From Phaseolus vulgaris (lineage: Eukaryota > Streptophyta > Magnoliopsida > Fabales > Fabaceae), in NCBI RefSeq assembly GCF_000499845.2, contig NC_023757.2, forward strand, positions 43,149,956-43,213,955: a DNA stretch of 64,000 bases, given 5' to 3'. Below the pieces are notes generated by a model, which ran no database searches, was not told the DNA's origin, and saw only the letters and a list, made by a program, of their open reading frames with translations. The position numbers and the translations under genes are program-made. Positions 50,401 to 63,061 of the stretch are shown here, one piece after another; position 1 is the stretch's first letter; each line of letters opens with the position of its first letter.

Positions 50401-51008
50401 CGAATGATCTGATGATGTAAATCACAACATATATCAAATCTAGAGAAATATGTGAACACAAACAGATAATTGCGTCAATAAAAGTCATACAGCAAGAACA
50501 GAAACTATAAAAAGGATATCAACCTCCGTTCTTAAAAGCGATAATGAACATCTCTATTTATCAATACCAGATCTATGCGCATATAAATCATAAATAAAAC
50601 CGATTTGCCACAGAGACCACATAACATTACTTAATCAAACGGAAATAAAGTCAAAGGATTAAAATAACAAAGATCAACTTGTTTACCGATACAGAGTCAC
50701 GTAATATTGAGAATAAGGGCAAAACCTCATAGATCCATTAAATAAAACAGAAAAAATCGTCACACAACCCTGTGAGACAAAAGGAAACATCACCTGGTCC
50801 AAACATACCTAATCTACACATATTCCACCAGATCTACAAGCAGAAAAGATAAAAGAACAAGAAAAGAAAAGGAATTATCAGATCCGAAATTTTAGGATGA
50901 ACAAGCTACCTTAGGGACCTCAGGAATGTCCCAGCCCAACCTCGCTCTCTTTCTCGGTCGCCGATCCATGTGAGAGTGAGGAAATTCGAAGACGCGTTCC
51001 ATCTCCAT
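47453..51008 (-). CDS. AFC2: LAMMER (CLK-type) protein kinase AFC2-like, copy A
   Basis: Eleven exons on the minus strand: 51008-50910, 50050-49858, 49543-49363, 49259-49211, 49121-49007, 48785-48694, 48389-48239, 48134-48070, 47985-47888, 47803-47701, 47599-47453. All are GT-AG and in phase, giving 430 residues. The N-terminus carries a basic patch, [13 protein letters not shown], likely a nuclear signal. The kinase domain starts near residue 98: glycine loop GEGTFG (105-110), Lys127 (VAIKI), catalytic HTDLKPEN (221-228), DFGS (266-269), APEV and the family signature [11 protein letters not shown] (327-337). LAMMER kinases phosphorylate SR splicing factors in the nucleus. The ATG at 51008 gives [11 protein letters not shown]; upstream in-frame sequence looks like leader. 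All catalytic residues are present. A tandem duplicate lies about 3.2 kb away at 54203-57404. Confidence 0.95.
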
Positions 51009-52365
51009 GATTCGAAGCAGTACGAAAACTTCAAAGAAGAGAAAAACTAAGATGAAAGAGAAAATATGCTTGTGTGAAGATAGAGCCTCGGCTTGTGAAA
51101 CCCTAATCTCGATGTTAGCCCAATAATAACGACCGTGGAGGCGGTTCAGACGAAATCTTACCGTCCACGTGTCCACCCAATTGAGCATCTTGATTAAAGG
51201 GTTGGATCGGGCTATCAAAGTAAACTATGGTTGAACTAGGGTCAGCCTTTTAACCATGATTTGGTCAGGATTGGTGGACCTGTGGAATGGAATAAATGTA
51301 AATAATTGCAAACATTTAGGTATAAAAAAATTTACAAAACTCAAAAATTTGTTTAGGGCTTAAGATGAAATATTTACAAAAGTATTACTATTTTTGTTTT
51401 GAGTTCTAAATCCAACTTTGTTTTTGCACACCCTCTTTAGAAATTAGTTAAAATTCGAACTTTCAAGGACTAAATTTTGACCACATTTATCTTTTTTTAC
51501 GAAAAATATATTTAAAATATATTAATTATTTTTTTATTATGTTAATTTTACTAGCACTAAAATCCTTTATTATAATTGAAATAAGACTTAAATTATTTTG
51601 TTATTGATGTAAATTTATGTTAGTATACAATTAATAAGTGTAAAATATTAATAACAATTTTAATGTTGTATTAAAATTAATAAAAATCAGTAAAATTAAT
51701 ATTATTAAATTTAAAAATACTTTTATATTAATTTTATTATATATATTATTTTATTTAAATTGTATTGGGAATTTTGAGATAAGACAAATAAGTAATAGTA
51801 TTTATAAATATTGGTGACTCTTGTAAGAAGGTAATATATAATTAAATTAAATGTATAAATATTAATTTTATTTTGTATTGGTCAAGTAAATATTTCTTTG
51901 TATAAATATTCTCTTCCGATGATGAATTGTTGCAAAAAGTTTAAAAAATGAATGCTATTCTTTTTAAGTGTTTATTACAATGATGATTATATTAGGATTA
52001 CTAATTTTATATAAATAGGAATTTTTATGTAATTAAACACAGTAACTTTTTAGTAAAGTATAGAATTATATGTATACAATATTAAGATTTTATTTGAAAA
52101 TATCTAATTCAAATTTTTATTTGTCATATGCAAGGAAGAGTAGTGAAGTGATTAAATCAACCAATTTTTTCTTAAAAAAAAACAACTTCTATGTCAATAG
52201 CCTAATGCACATAGAAACTTGAAAAATGTGTACTTGACATCTTTTTAAGGCTTTTCTATAATAAGTCTCTAGAACTCACATAGAAAATTGACTTTTTTTA
52301 AAAATAGTTGTTTAATCAATATAAAAAATAGAATTTTTTATATCGTTTATATCTATAAACTGATA

Positions 52366-52402
<37 letters not shown>

Positions 52403-54202
52403 CAACGGTGAAATAAGTTATTATTATTGAGCTGCCAAAAATAAAATGAAGGGATTTGTCTACCATAGTTAGGAAGTAGTGTTGCATTTTTCCAATTACT
52501 TTTTTTTCTTCTAAAGTTAAATTCTACCTACAAATGAAGATATTTTTAATAAAAAAAGGATTTTTGAGTCATCTTTATTATAATGAGATATATTTTACAT
52601 ATCTTAGTTGTTTGGTATGTTCTAAATTTTAATTAATATTATTTAATTTTTAAAATTTGTACATGTCCTACTTAGTTGTCTAGTATTATCTAAATCTTAA
52701 TTAATATTATATAATTCTTAAAATTTGTGTGTTATCTAATATTCTTTAAATTTTAAATAATATTATTTAATTATTAGATTTTGTGTTGATTATCTAATAT
52801 TTTCTAAATCTTAACAAATTTGTCTAATGTTAGAGTTTAAATCTTCTTCAACCAATTTTAAATACCACTAATAAATATTTATTTGTTTTTCTTAAAATTT
52901 TATATAACTTTATTAAATCTCTCATTAATATTAATGAGCACTATAACCAACTTTAAATAAATTACATTATGAATTAAGGTATACGATCCAAAATTGACCT
53001 GTAAAAAAAGTTAGAGATATGATTATGTGATTCTAAATTTAGGAGAAACACATAAACTATTTCATATCTATCAAGTAATTATTGTGAATAAAAAATCACA
53101 AATTTGAGATATATAAAGCTTGACTCAAATTTGATTGACAAAAAGTATTCATAAAAATATTTATATAAAATTATTTGCAAAATAAAATGGTAACAGGATA
53201 TATTTATCATAAAATTGATTATTTGTCTCATTAAATAATAAGAGTAATCAGTACTTTCAGCATTTAAAAATTCAACTCGTGAAAGTTAAATTCTTTTATC
53301 TAAGCAAGCTTTTTCACGAAAAACTTATCTTCAAAAAATATTACTCATTAAAAGGGGCAACATTCCCGCCTTTAATTTTAGGAAACTAGAAATTAGTTTG
53401 GCAGATGACGATATTCTGAACTTTTTCCTTTGTCATTGTTAAATTCAAGGAAAAGGTTTACCAGTTCTGTTTTTATTTTTATTATTATTATTATATAAAA
53501 TCTATCCTTAAAAATACTTATAATTTTTGAAATCATAATTATGTACTCTTGTAGACATAATTACTTTTATTATGTATTCAGTTTTTAAACAAGTATAACA
53601 GAAAAAATAGCAGATAGATTAATGTCACGGTCACAAATTCATATTTAATAGCAAGACGTTATACTCCGTAACCTTGAACACGTCCAGAAGGTTTCCTCAT
53701 ATTTGAACTTTTATTTTTAATTAAATCATTCAGCTAGTAATTTTATTACTGCATTGAATTTTTAATTTTGATTATTCCCAATTAGCAATAATGATATCTA
53801 CAAACACCATCACGAACTCAGTTTACGATATAATCAACTCAAGTCTTATCCTGATCTTGCCATTAAAGCTTAATTAGAATCGAAAATCACAGCCTGCTTT
53901 CGGTGTTTCAAAGTCCGCAAACCTTCACAACCAGGGTGACGCGGGAAGAAAGAAACAAGTTATTTCCCCTCGTATGAAAACTTTTAAGTCGCGCAGAGGT
54001 CAGGAATAATATAACTTCATCCCCCATAATATGCATATTTTTCTTCTGTACATTGAATTCAGATTCTTTCCAAATTCCCTAAATTAGGATTTTTCAGCAT
54101 AGCCTTGGAGTGAGGAAGGCTGTAGAAAAACCAGCCATCACACAGATGTGAGTTCCTTTGTGCACATCCTTGAGAAGGTGAATGATGCTGTTAGAAAGTG
54201 AA
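51009..54202. other. Spacer between the tandem kinase genes
   Basis: The first 250 bp resemble the region upstream of copy B (for example TCCACGTGTCCA and CTTTTAACCATG). The middle is AT-rich with an (AT)n run at 52369-52400 and repeated TTGTCTAGTATTWTCTAAATCTTAATTAATATT-like phrases around 52590-52820. From about 53800 it becomes the duplicated 3' flank of copy B. No gene seen. Confidence 0.5.
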
Positions 54203-57200
54203 TTATCTCCTAAAGTGATCTCTCATAAAGAAGGAGTGTCTAAGAGCTTCCTTGGCTGTAAGTCTTTCAGAAGGGTCAAATCTAAGTAACCCCTGCAAGA
54301 GATGTATGAGATCGCCGGCTGAATGATCTACATGATGCATTATAAGGTTCTGCATATATTTGCAGAGAAAAATTGCTGATTAACGTCAATATAAATAATT
54401 CAAACTGCTTTATACAGTTAAATCAAAAACTTAAAAATTAAACAAACCTGTAGCCTTGGTAGCTTCATTACAGCTTTGATACTCTCCCTTGAAGTCGCAC
54501 CATCAGGCCAGTGTAATCTACCCCTTCTAACATACTTCTCAGCATGTCGGCTAATCATGTGGAAAACAAAATACAAACTCAATAATCAAAATTTAAGTAT
54601 CAACCAATTGAAAGTTCACATGGTAAGTCACTTACTCGACTCTCTTCAACATGTGCAGTGGTAATGGACCAAGTACCCTTTCCATCATTGCAAGATGTTC
54701 TAAATTTTCATGAGTCTGAAATAAAGCTTCGCCCTGTAAAAGAAAGTCACAATTTAAAAATAGAAACTATAGAGATGGATAGGTGCAACAAGTGTAAAGG
54801 TTTTGAAAGAGACAAACATACCGTGCATAACTCAACCAATATACATCCCGCACTCCAAATATCACATGGGTAGCTCCAGCCAAGTCCTAAATCAAAATTA
54901 CAAAAATCAACTATTTAGCAGATACAAAGCCATAATCACAGTTGTGGTCAACATACAAACACGCAATTTAGGAAAGCATTATTTCCACAACGTTACACTA
55001 TGTATATGCATTTGTGTGTGTGTGTGTTATACCAAGGATAACTTCAGGAGCTCTATAATGACGAGTTGATACAATGTAATTCTGATCTTCTCGCTCATAA
55101 GTGGTGCTGCCAAAATCAATAACCTTTATAGCACTTGATTTGGGAACCTTCTTGAAATAGGAACCCGGAGATCTAGATGAGCTCTGTTAATAGAACAATG
55201 GATGTCAATGATTCGCCAACCAATCTAAACAAGAAAAACTATGTTCTCAAGGTCCAACTCGTTCCAGACCGAAATTAAAGATTCGATCTTGTAAAAATCA
55301 AAATTTCCAAGGTACACAGACATGCATGAAATGCACCCTTATAGTGCAAACAGTTCCAGGAACAAAAGGTGCAGGAAGTCTAAAACAAAAAAGAATCACA
55401 TGTATGGAAAAGGAAAATACCTTGTAGTCGGGAACTTTAACATACTCTGGCGACACTAGTAGTATGTTTTCCGGCTTCAGGTCAGTATGAATCATCCGCA
55501 AGTCATGCATGACTGCAATTCATAAAATGATTCTATTAGAAAGTTATTCAAGCGACACAAACATTACATTCCACGAGTATACTAAATCTACAGTATGTAT
55601 TGCCATTACAAGTTAAAAGATATAACGTAATAGTATGTACAAAGTGAAAGATGTGGAAGAAAAAGCTCAAAACGAAGCTAGTTCAAGTAAATACTACACA
55701 CATGCTATACATTCCAATAGTTGTCTGCCAATCTCACGGACAAGATCAATGGGAAATGAGCGATAATTGTTTTTCCGAAGAAAATCGTATAAGCTTGGTC
55801 CAAGTTTCTCAAACACCTGTTAAAACCATTTAAATTCACCATTGTCTTAACCCCCAAATTATTTGTAAATTGGGGAAATCATTCCATCACAAATTAAATA
55901 CTTACAATACAGATATGATTACGATAGTCAAACCAGTTCCGTATTTGCACACAACTGCAAGGAATAAACGCATTTAACCATCTCAATGTATTCAAGGACT
56001 TTACATTTGGTTTGCTTGGACTAGCATAGAAGACAGATTAGATGAAATATACTTACCGATTGCCTCCTTTGTCATGTTTACCAAGCTGTTGCAACACCTC
56101 AATTTCTATCATGGCAGCTTCTCGATACTTCTTTATCCCTCGGATTATTTTTATTGCAACCATTTCCTTCCTTTCTCTGTCCCAACATTCTAAGACCTTC
56201 CCAAAAGTTCCTTCACCCATTTTGCTATGGATCCTATCTGCAAACATAATAAAGTAGTATCAATAGTGAAAGCCTTAGGACATAAAGTAGTTTTTTTTCT
56301 TCCAAAATGTCCATGAAATAAAATGTTCCTTCATCAATTTGAACATATAATTTCAAAATATTTTCCCCCACCTTGGACCACCAAGATATAAAAATCTTAC
56401 AGAAACTTGATTAGTTAAGGTATTAGATATAAAATAAATTAAATCCACATTTAAAAGTTAAAGATGTGAATATTAGAATGCTAAGTTTTTCAAGCAAATT
56501 ATTACAGCTACGAAATACATAAACTATCATTTGACCATGGTATATATGAATGTAAATTTCTTAATGATGGTAAAAGTGTAATTACAGCGAGAAGTTAAAT
56601 TTTCTCCAAGCGCAAACATGTAATGTCCATCTTTGTCATCGTCTCGCCAAGAGGGAGAACCATTTTGAGCAACTGCCTTAACAATTAGAGAACTAGTGGT
56701 ATGTTCTGAGGGACCACTTGAAGGAGCATAGCTGGAAATAGTCTCAACATCTTGTCCACAAAACAATTCTACCTGAGCCTACACACAGTCATCCATTCAT
56801 GCACCACTTAATACTTAAAAAAACAAAACTTCATTCCGTTGTTATCAATTCAACTAAGCTCTCACAACCACCTTAGAATATTACAAAAAATACAATCAGT
56901 TTAGTATCGAAACAAAATAAGACGAGCAATTCACAAGATTGGATCTTACATAAAGGATTCCCTCTTTATAAATAATAACATCAAAAAGTTAATGAATTAT
57001 TAAGAAAACGAACGATCCAATGATATAAATAAAAAAAATGTAAATTGATGACAAATTATAGATACATGTGTAAATACGAAAAATGATTCACGTCAACAAA
57101 AGTCACAGAACAAGAACAAATGGAAACAATAAAGGGGGCAAAACAAAACAAATCCTCACAGAAATCCTATGAGACAAATGAAAACGTTACCGACCCAAAC

Positions 57201-57404
57201 ATACCTAATCTGCACATATTCCACTAGATCAACAGGCAGAGAGATTGAAGCACGATAAAAAGAAAGAGCGTTATCAGATCCGAGATTTTACGAAGAAGAA
57301 GGTACCTTAGGAGCCTCAGGGATGTCCCAGCCCAATCGTGCTCTCTTTCTCGGGCGTCGATCCATGTGAGTGTGAGGAAATTCGAAGACGCGTTCCATCT
57401 CCAT
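54203..57404 (-). CDS. AFC2: LAMMER (CLK-type) protein kinase AFC2-like, copy B
   Basis: Eleven exons on the minus strand: 57404-57306, 56778-56586, 56237-56057, 55954-55906, 55816-55702, 55512-55421, 55183-55033, 54886-54822, 54733-54636, 54550-54448, 54349-54203. Every exon has exactly the same length as in copy A, giving 430 residues and no stops. The glycine loop GEGTFG, VAIKI lysine, [12 protein letters not shown] and [11 protein letters not shown] are all intact. Differences from copy A are scattered substitutions, for example [19 protein letters not shown] in exon 2, [12 protein letters not shown] in exon 7 and RHAEKYV in exon 10. Introns have mostly diverged, except the tract around exons 4-5 (see findings). 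It probably acts on SR splicing proteins like copy A. Both copies may be expressed; subfunctionalisation cannot be judged here. Confidence 0.95.
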
Positions 57405-57768
57405 AATTCAGAGAACTATGAAAAGTTCAAAGAAGCTGAAAATTAAGATGAAGGAGAAATAAATGTTTTTGTGAAGACAGAGAGCCTCATCTTCAGCAAC
57501 CCTAATCTTGATGATAGCCTAAAAATAACGTCCATGGAGGAGGTTGGGATGAAATCTCACCTTCCACGTGTCCAACGCATTTGGGTAAAGGGGGGTTCTG
57601 TTGCCAACTATACACTACAGTTAAATATGAGACAGACTTTTAACCATGGTTTAGTATGGATAGGTGGATTCTTTTTTCCAATAATTCACTACTTCAATAC
57701 TTTATCTCAAAATAGCAGAAAACTTAAATAAAGTATAATTAATAATTATTTTTATAAGAAAATTTTAA

Positions 57769-58618
57769 GGGTGTGTTTTAATTTGGGAAGAGAATGTATG
57801 ATGATTTAAGACAAGAATGTGAGAGGAAAGTAAGAATGTTTGGATTAAGGTATTTTAAAGTGAATGTATGAATAAAGTTTATGAAAGTTTGTGAGTTATG
57901 TGAGTTTGTAAAATGTTACTTTACAAATTTGTCTTTGTCTATTAAAAAATTTAATAATAAAATTGAGTTATTTTTGTTTAGAAATAAACAATTTTTACAT
58001 AGTAGATCTAAAAATTAAAATTAAAAAATACATATATACTAAATATAAATAGGTATAATTTAAAAAAATATATGTATTTAATAAATTAAATAATAACAAA
58101 ACTTCAAGTAATATATTAAAATATTAAACATATACTATAAAATTGGAAAAGAAATTAGATCTTATATAAATAAATAAAATATTACTTTTTAATATTAAAA
58201 ACCCAATAAAAAATAAAAAATATTACAATAATAAAAATATAACATAATGAATAATATAAAATAATTTTATAACAAATTATAACTCATAAACATAATAATT
58301 ATACATAAAAATATATTAGTATAAACACAACAACAAATTAAATAAAAATATAACTTCAATTTCTTAAAATATTAAACATATATTGTAAAATCGAAAAATA
58401 AATCACATCTTATATAAATAAATAAAAATAATATTTTTTAATATTAAAAAACCTTCAATAATGGAAAATAAAAAAAAATACTATAACACTAGAATAAATG
58501 ATGGTAAATTTGAAAATAATAGAGACGTGATTTTCTCTCTACATCGAAGATAATATTTACTATATATCATCTCACTTCTTTACTTGTGAACCGTACATCC
58601 ACATAAGCAAACATACCC
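57769..58618. mobile_element. Tourist-like MITE (PIF/Harbinger type)
   Basis: Left end GGGTGTGTTT, right end AAACATACCC (reverse complement GGGTATGTTT), flanked by TAA on both sides (57766-57768 and 58619-58621), which is the PIF/Harbinger target preference. The AT-rich 850-bp interior holds a duplicated segment: words such as ATATTAAACATATACTATAAAATTGG and ATCTTATATAAATAAATAAA, each quoted in part, recur near 58118-58200 and 58366-58445. No coding capacity. Confidence 0.72.
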
Positions 58619-58929
58619 TAATAGTATCATACAGACTCGGTTCAACAGATTAAAATAAATAACTACAAATATTGAATGCATATTTTTTAGTTAAATTAAT
58701 ATTTTCAATTTATATTTATATTTTAAATAATACAAATTACATAATTATTAATATTAGTATTAATAATAAAGTTTATAATTAAAATAATGTAATTTTAAAA
58801 TTTGGAATATATATATATATTATTTTATCTTAATATTAAAAATAAAAAATTCTGGAATAGAAATATCATATTTATAGAAATTGTTTGTAAAAGATATTAA
58901 ATGACCAATTAAATTGTGATTTTCACTCT

Positions 58930-59545
58930 TATCAATTAATTGAGTAATGCAAAACTTCAACTTATTATTTGTGACCATTTTGGTCAATATACTAGTTAGA
59001 TTTTCAATAAGAATAAATCTCTATCACTTATGAAATTTATAATAAATGATACTTTAATTTAATGTGCTTGGATTTAGAATAAAATATTAGAATTTTTGTA
59101 AGACACATAACATTGTGATTATCACTAACTAATGTTTCTTTCCTATAACTCTTTGGAACAGTTTTTCAATTATATAATTTAGTGGTATGGTTTTGAGATA
59201 GATACATATTAAACTTTAGTGGTTAAGAGGAAACTCTACCTTGGAGTTTATATAGTTCCAACTCACAACAATATTACTCAATGAAAAAGTGTAACATGTT
59301 GTGTTCATTGTACTATCCACATCTATTCCCAAATATACATTATAAAACCCTTATCAAGTGATGTTGCTTCTTTTAAAAGACAAACACATCCTTGAAGTGT
59401 CATTCAGATATCTTAATATTCATTTTACACATTCACAATGTTTGTCTACATAATTCCATAGAAACATGCTCACAAGTCTCATTTTGCATGTGCTATGTGG
59501 ATTTAGTACATACTATACATCAAGTTCCCTATTAGAAACATATGT
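58930..59545 (-). mobile_element. Decayed Ty1/copia RT-RNase H fragment
   Basis: On the minus strand, with several stops and frame changes, the translation recalls the 3' part of copia pol. GNLMYSMY.IHIAHA lies near 59490-59540. The RNase H end SDNHNVMCLTKILIFYSKSK plus HIKLKYHLL lies at 59041-59130. No LTRs were recognised. Orientation is opposite to the remnant at 42804-45000. Confidence 0.72.
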
Positions 59546-62097
59546 GATACTTTGGACATGTAACTTTCTTCTCTAATTCAAACAAAGAGTACCTCAAAGA
59601 CACAGTTAATAAATGAATGTAAAACACCAACTTTAATTGACTTCAAATAAAATCTGCACCAAGACTTGCAATAAGAGAAGAAAAATCAATGCCAACCAAT
59701 AAAATTCTGCACCAAAAGAAAAAAAAAATTCTCTAGTAATTGCTTTCCAAACTGAATCTGTAGCTGCTTCGACAAATCAGCAAGAGCTGTTTCAACTATT
59801 TAAAACAAATTTACATAACAGCAGTACACATCATTTTCTGAAATTACAAAGAAATTTCTGAAGTAACTACACGATTCGCACAGTCACCTTTTTCGATCAA
59901 ACTCGTTTTTCATCTTCAGTTTTCAGTTTCGCACCAAACTCAGGTCACACGTTTTCAATATCACTCCAAAAAGAATGAAGAACAGTATGAAGAACACAGA
60001 TGAAAACGCACAACAAACTCAACAGAATTCAACGTGAAAATTTCACCATTCACCAATTTCACCGAAACTGTTATTGATTTCGTCATAGAATTCTTTCATG
60101 AAGGCGCAACAAAAATTTCATGAAATTTCAAAAACAAATACGGATTACTGTTCACACACTGAAATTTTTTTCTGCTCCACGGAAATTTTTAGGAAAATTT
60201 TCAAGAATTTTCGAAAAAGAATTTAGAAAGAAGATTAATAATGGAAACCAGATTTTAAAAAAATCTAATGATCTATTATTAATTTATGAACTAAAAAATG
60301 AAAAACAAAAACACATCTATGAAAAAATTTGAGAAAAAATAAAAAATAATTAACTAATGAAGTTTATGACAATTTTTTACTAAACATAAAATACTTATGA
60401 TTATAAAATTAAAATGATTAAATTATAAGAAAATTTCACAAAATAAATTTGAAGAAAACTCAAAAAAAATTGAAAAGAACATACGAACATAAACATAATA
60501 ATACCTGAAAACATAATGAATTTGAATCAAACAAAAAATAAAAAAAATAAAAAGAAAACCACAAAATCAACCAATAAACATTTGAGACAATTAAGAAAAA
60601 ATATGAATAACACGGAAATTAGAAAAAAAAATCGAAGAAGAAGGTACTTAGATGTTAAATCAAAACTCTTGATATCAAACGATGTAATCCTAGCTTGCAT
60701 ATTCATTTGTAGATATCCCTTTTCATTTTTTTTTATTTGAATTTCTTCAACAGAAGATGATTGATAGCCGAAGCTTAAAGAATTGTAAATATTTTGAAAG
60801 AGGTAAAAATTATGATGGTGAATCTAAGTGAAGTTAGATCAACATTTAGTTTCTAAAGTGAGGTTGAGTCAATACTACTTGGAAGAGTCTATAAATTTAT
60901 CTATTAAGAAGATAACTCTAAAGAGAACTTTAAACAAATAAAAATGTCTCAAGAATTGGACAACATTTTATATTTGTAGGAGAAAGTCTCTCAAAATCTC
61001 TCAAATGAAAGTGTGACAAGTGTCACCACCTTATTGGTGTAAATCCTCTCTATTGAGAGAGTGACAAGTGATATGACTTCATTGGAGTAAATTCCTCTCC
61101 AATGAGAAGACATGTTCTTTGCCTACATTTCTATTTATATCATACTCTTACATTTCTATTTACATCATACTCTACTTTGTATGTCATCACAAGATCCACA
61201 TTTGACTAAGTGTTTATCCATTTAATTTCATCAATGTTTATATTATCCAATGTGGTGTATTTACTTTCTAAACATAAAATAAAATTTCAATTATGCTTCA
61301 CTAAATATTGATTTTTTTTAGTTAGACATAAATTAATTTTTTATTTACTTATTCATACAATGATGATAGTAAAAATAAGTGATAAAAAATAAGAATAATG
61401 TTAATTCAAAAATTTATTTCTATAAATTATTTTTTTTCGTTTGCATAATTATTTAAAATATACATTTTTAATTTATGAATATATTATTTATAATATCCAT
61501 TATTCAGAACTCAATAATTTCAAATAAATAAAAAAAACTTTCGATTAACTTTTTACAATTCTTTCTTTCTTCTTTTTCCATAAAACCTTTTATTTACATA
61601 TTTTCTAATATATAATTCCTCTAAATATATGTATTTCTAAATAATTAACTTTTAAATATTCACTTGTCTAAGTTATTATATTCTATACTTTCTCAACTAA
61701 TTATTTTTACAACTGTTCCGAATCAATTATATTTTAGAAAAAATAATAATTTCTTCAATATATTAAATAACTTTTGGACATGTACAGTTTATTAAGAATA
61801 AAATTAAGTAATTTAAATTAATTTTATTATATATTGTAGTGAAAACGAAAGTTTGTAAGTGTTTATTTGACTTTTTCTTCTTTCAATGTCTCTCTTTAAT
61901 AATGTAAAGCACAAAAAATTAATATTTTTTTCCGCACCCTTCTTCCTCATACTCAGTTGATGTAAATGCACTCTCACATTTGTGGTGGGCATTACATCCC
62001 TAATCCAAAGGCACCATTTTTAATATTTTTCATATTATTTAATTATAACTATTATCTTTATTATATATATATATATATTTAAATCCATCATAGAACT
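59546..62097. other. AT-rich intergenic DNA, possible retroelement debris
   Basis: Around 60940-61260 there are short direct repeats (GTGACAAGTG twice, CATTTCTATTTAYATCATACTCT twice) in a context that could be an old LTR, but I found no ends. The small open frames at 60120 and 60516 are Lys/Asn-rich AT-biased sequence and are not called. Confidence 0.4.
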
Positions 62098-62490
62098 GTA
62101 CAAAATTAGATAAACTGGTCTGTACTGCTGTGATACTGTTAAAGGATAATTTTCCTTTAAAATAATACATTGATAGTGTCAAGAACTGAACAAGTACATA
62201 TGATTCAGGGCTAAGATACCTTGACACTGTAAACAGTAGAAATATATCCTTTAACAAACAAATAAATTAATATTTTAATTATTTTTATTTTTATTTTTAA
62301 TGTCAAGAACTGAACAAGTACATAATTTAAAAAAAAATAGATAAACGGGTCGTACTTTTGTGGCGCTATGATACTGTTTTCTTTACAATAATACATTTAT
62401 ATGTCAAGAACTGACCAAGTACATATGATAATTTAAAACAATAGATAAACGGGTCCTACTTTTATGCTGCTGTGATATTTTCTTACAGGG
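62098..62490 (+). repeat. Degenerate tandem repeat of about 110-120-bp units
   Basis: The word TGTCAAGAACTGAACAAGTA occurs at about 62177, 62300 and, with one change, 62401. The companion word AGATAAACGGGTCSTACTTTT occurs at about 62107 (diverged), 62340 and 62442. About three units make the array, which ends some 570 bp before the P450 start. Confidence 0.8.
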
Positions 62491-62540
62491 TTACTGGATC
62501 TTCAGATTTCCTTTTCTAATTTACATTCACTTTCCAACTA

Positions 62541-62712
62541 TATAGAAGATATTATTTTATTACAATATAATATTTAATTAGAAAAAGCATTTGTAAGATA
62601 ACGATCGATAGAAGATATTATTTTATTAGAAAAAAGTTGTAAGATTACTATAGAAGATATTCTTTATTATAATATAATATCTTATTAGAAAATAGTTGTA
62701 AGATAGAAATAA
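62541..62712 (+). repeat. Tandem repeat of about 60-bp units, AT-rich
   Basis: Three copies of TATAGAAGATATTATTTTAT followed by TAGAAAAAAGTTGTAAGAT-like sequence, in the upstream region of the P450 gene at 63062. Confidence 0.75.
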
Positions 62713-62834
62713 TTTATGAACTGTGTTTTAAAAAATAATCTTTTGCTTCAAGTTTACATATAGTCATCTGTTTTAATAAATAGGAAAATAATAATTTTAC
62801 AACTCTTAAAAGTTGTAAACAACTATTTATATAA

Positions 62835-62950
62835 TAGATTTAGAAATAAATATATAATAAAAAATAAATTTATAATTAAATGATATAAAAAAATATTAAA
62901 ATAATAGATATAAAAAAATATTAAAATAATAGTGTTGAGAGTTGAAACTT
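62835..62950 (+). repeat. Copy 3 of the interspersed AT-rich repeat
   Basis: AGATTTAGAAATAAATATAT followed by AATTAAATGATATAAAAAAATATTAAAATAATAG-type sequence; the last 25 bases are duplicated in tandem. Same family as 40756-40862 and 43000-43098, here about 110 bp before the P450 start codon. Confidence 0.65.
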
Positions 62951-63015
62951 CATTATATAAAAAATTGGTTTTCCGTCTTAATAAATATTATTTCTATAGC
63001 GAGTCTTGGCTTCGC

Positions 63016-63030
63016 TATATATATATATAA
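63016..63030 (+). promoter_or_regulatory. TATA-like (TA)n element of the P450 gene
   Basis: TATATATATATATAA ends 32 bp before the ATG at 63062, so the leader would be very short. Assigned by position only. Confidence 0.45.
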
Positions 63031-63061
63031 GCGTTGGTGGCAACTTGCAGTAGCAAAAACA

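Noticed and set aside
50892..51218. N-terminal extension of AFC2 copy A to an ATG at 51218
   Set aside because: Copy B and the known family start at MEMERV; the extra residues look like translated leader.
60120..60740. Two small Lys/Asn-rich open frames
   Set aside because: Composition follows the AT bias; no start context, domain or splice structure.
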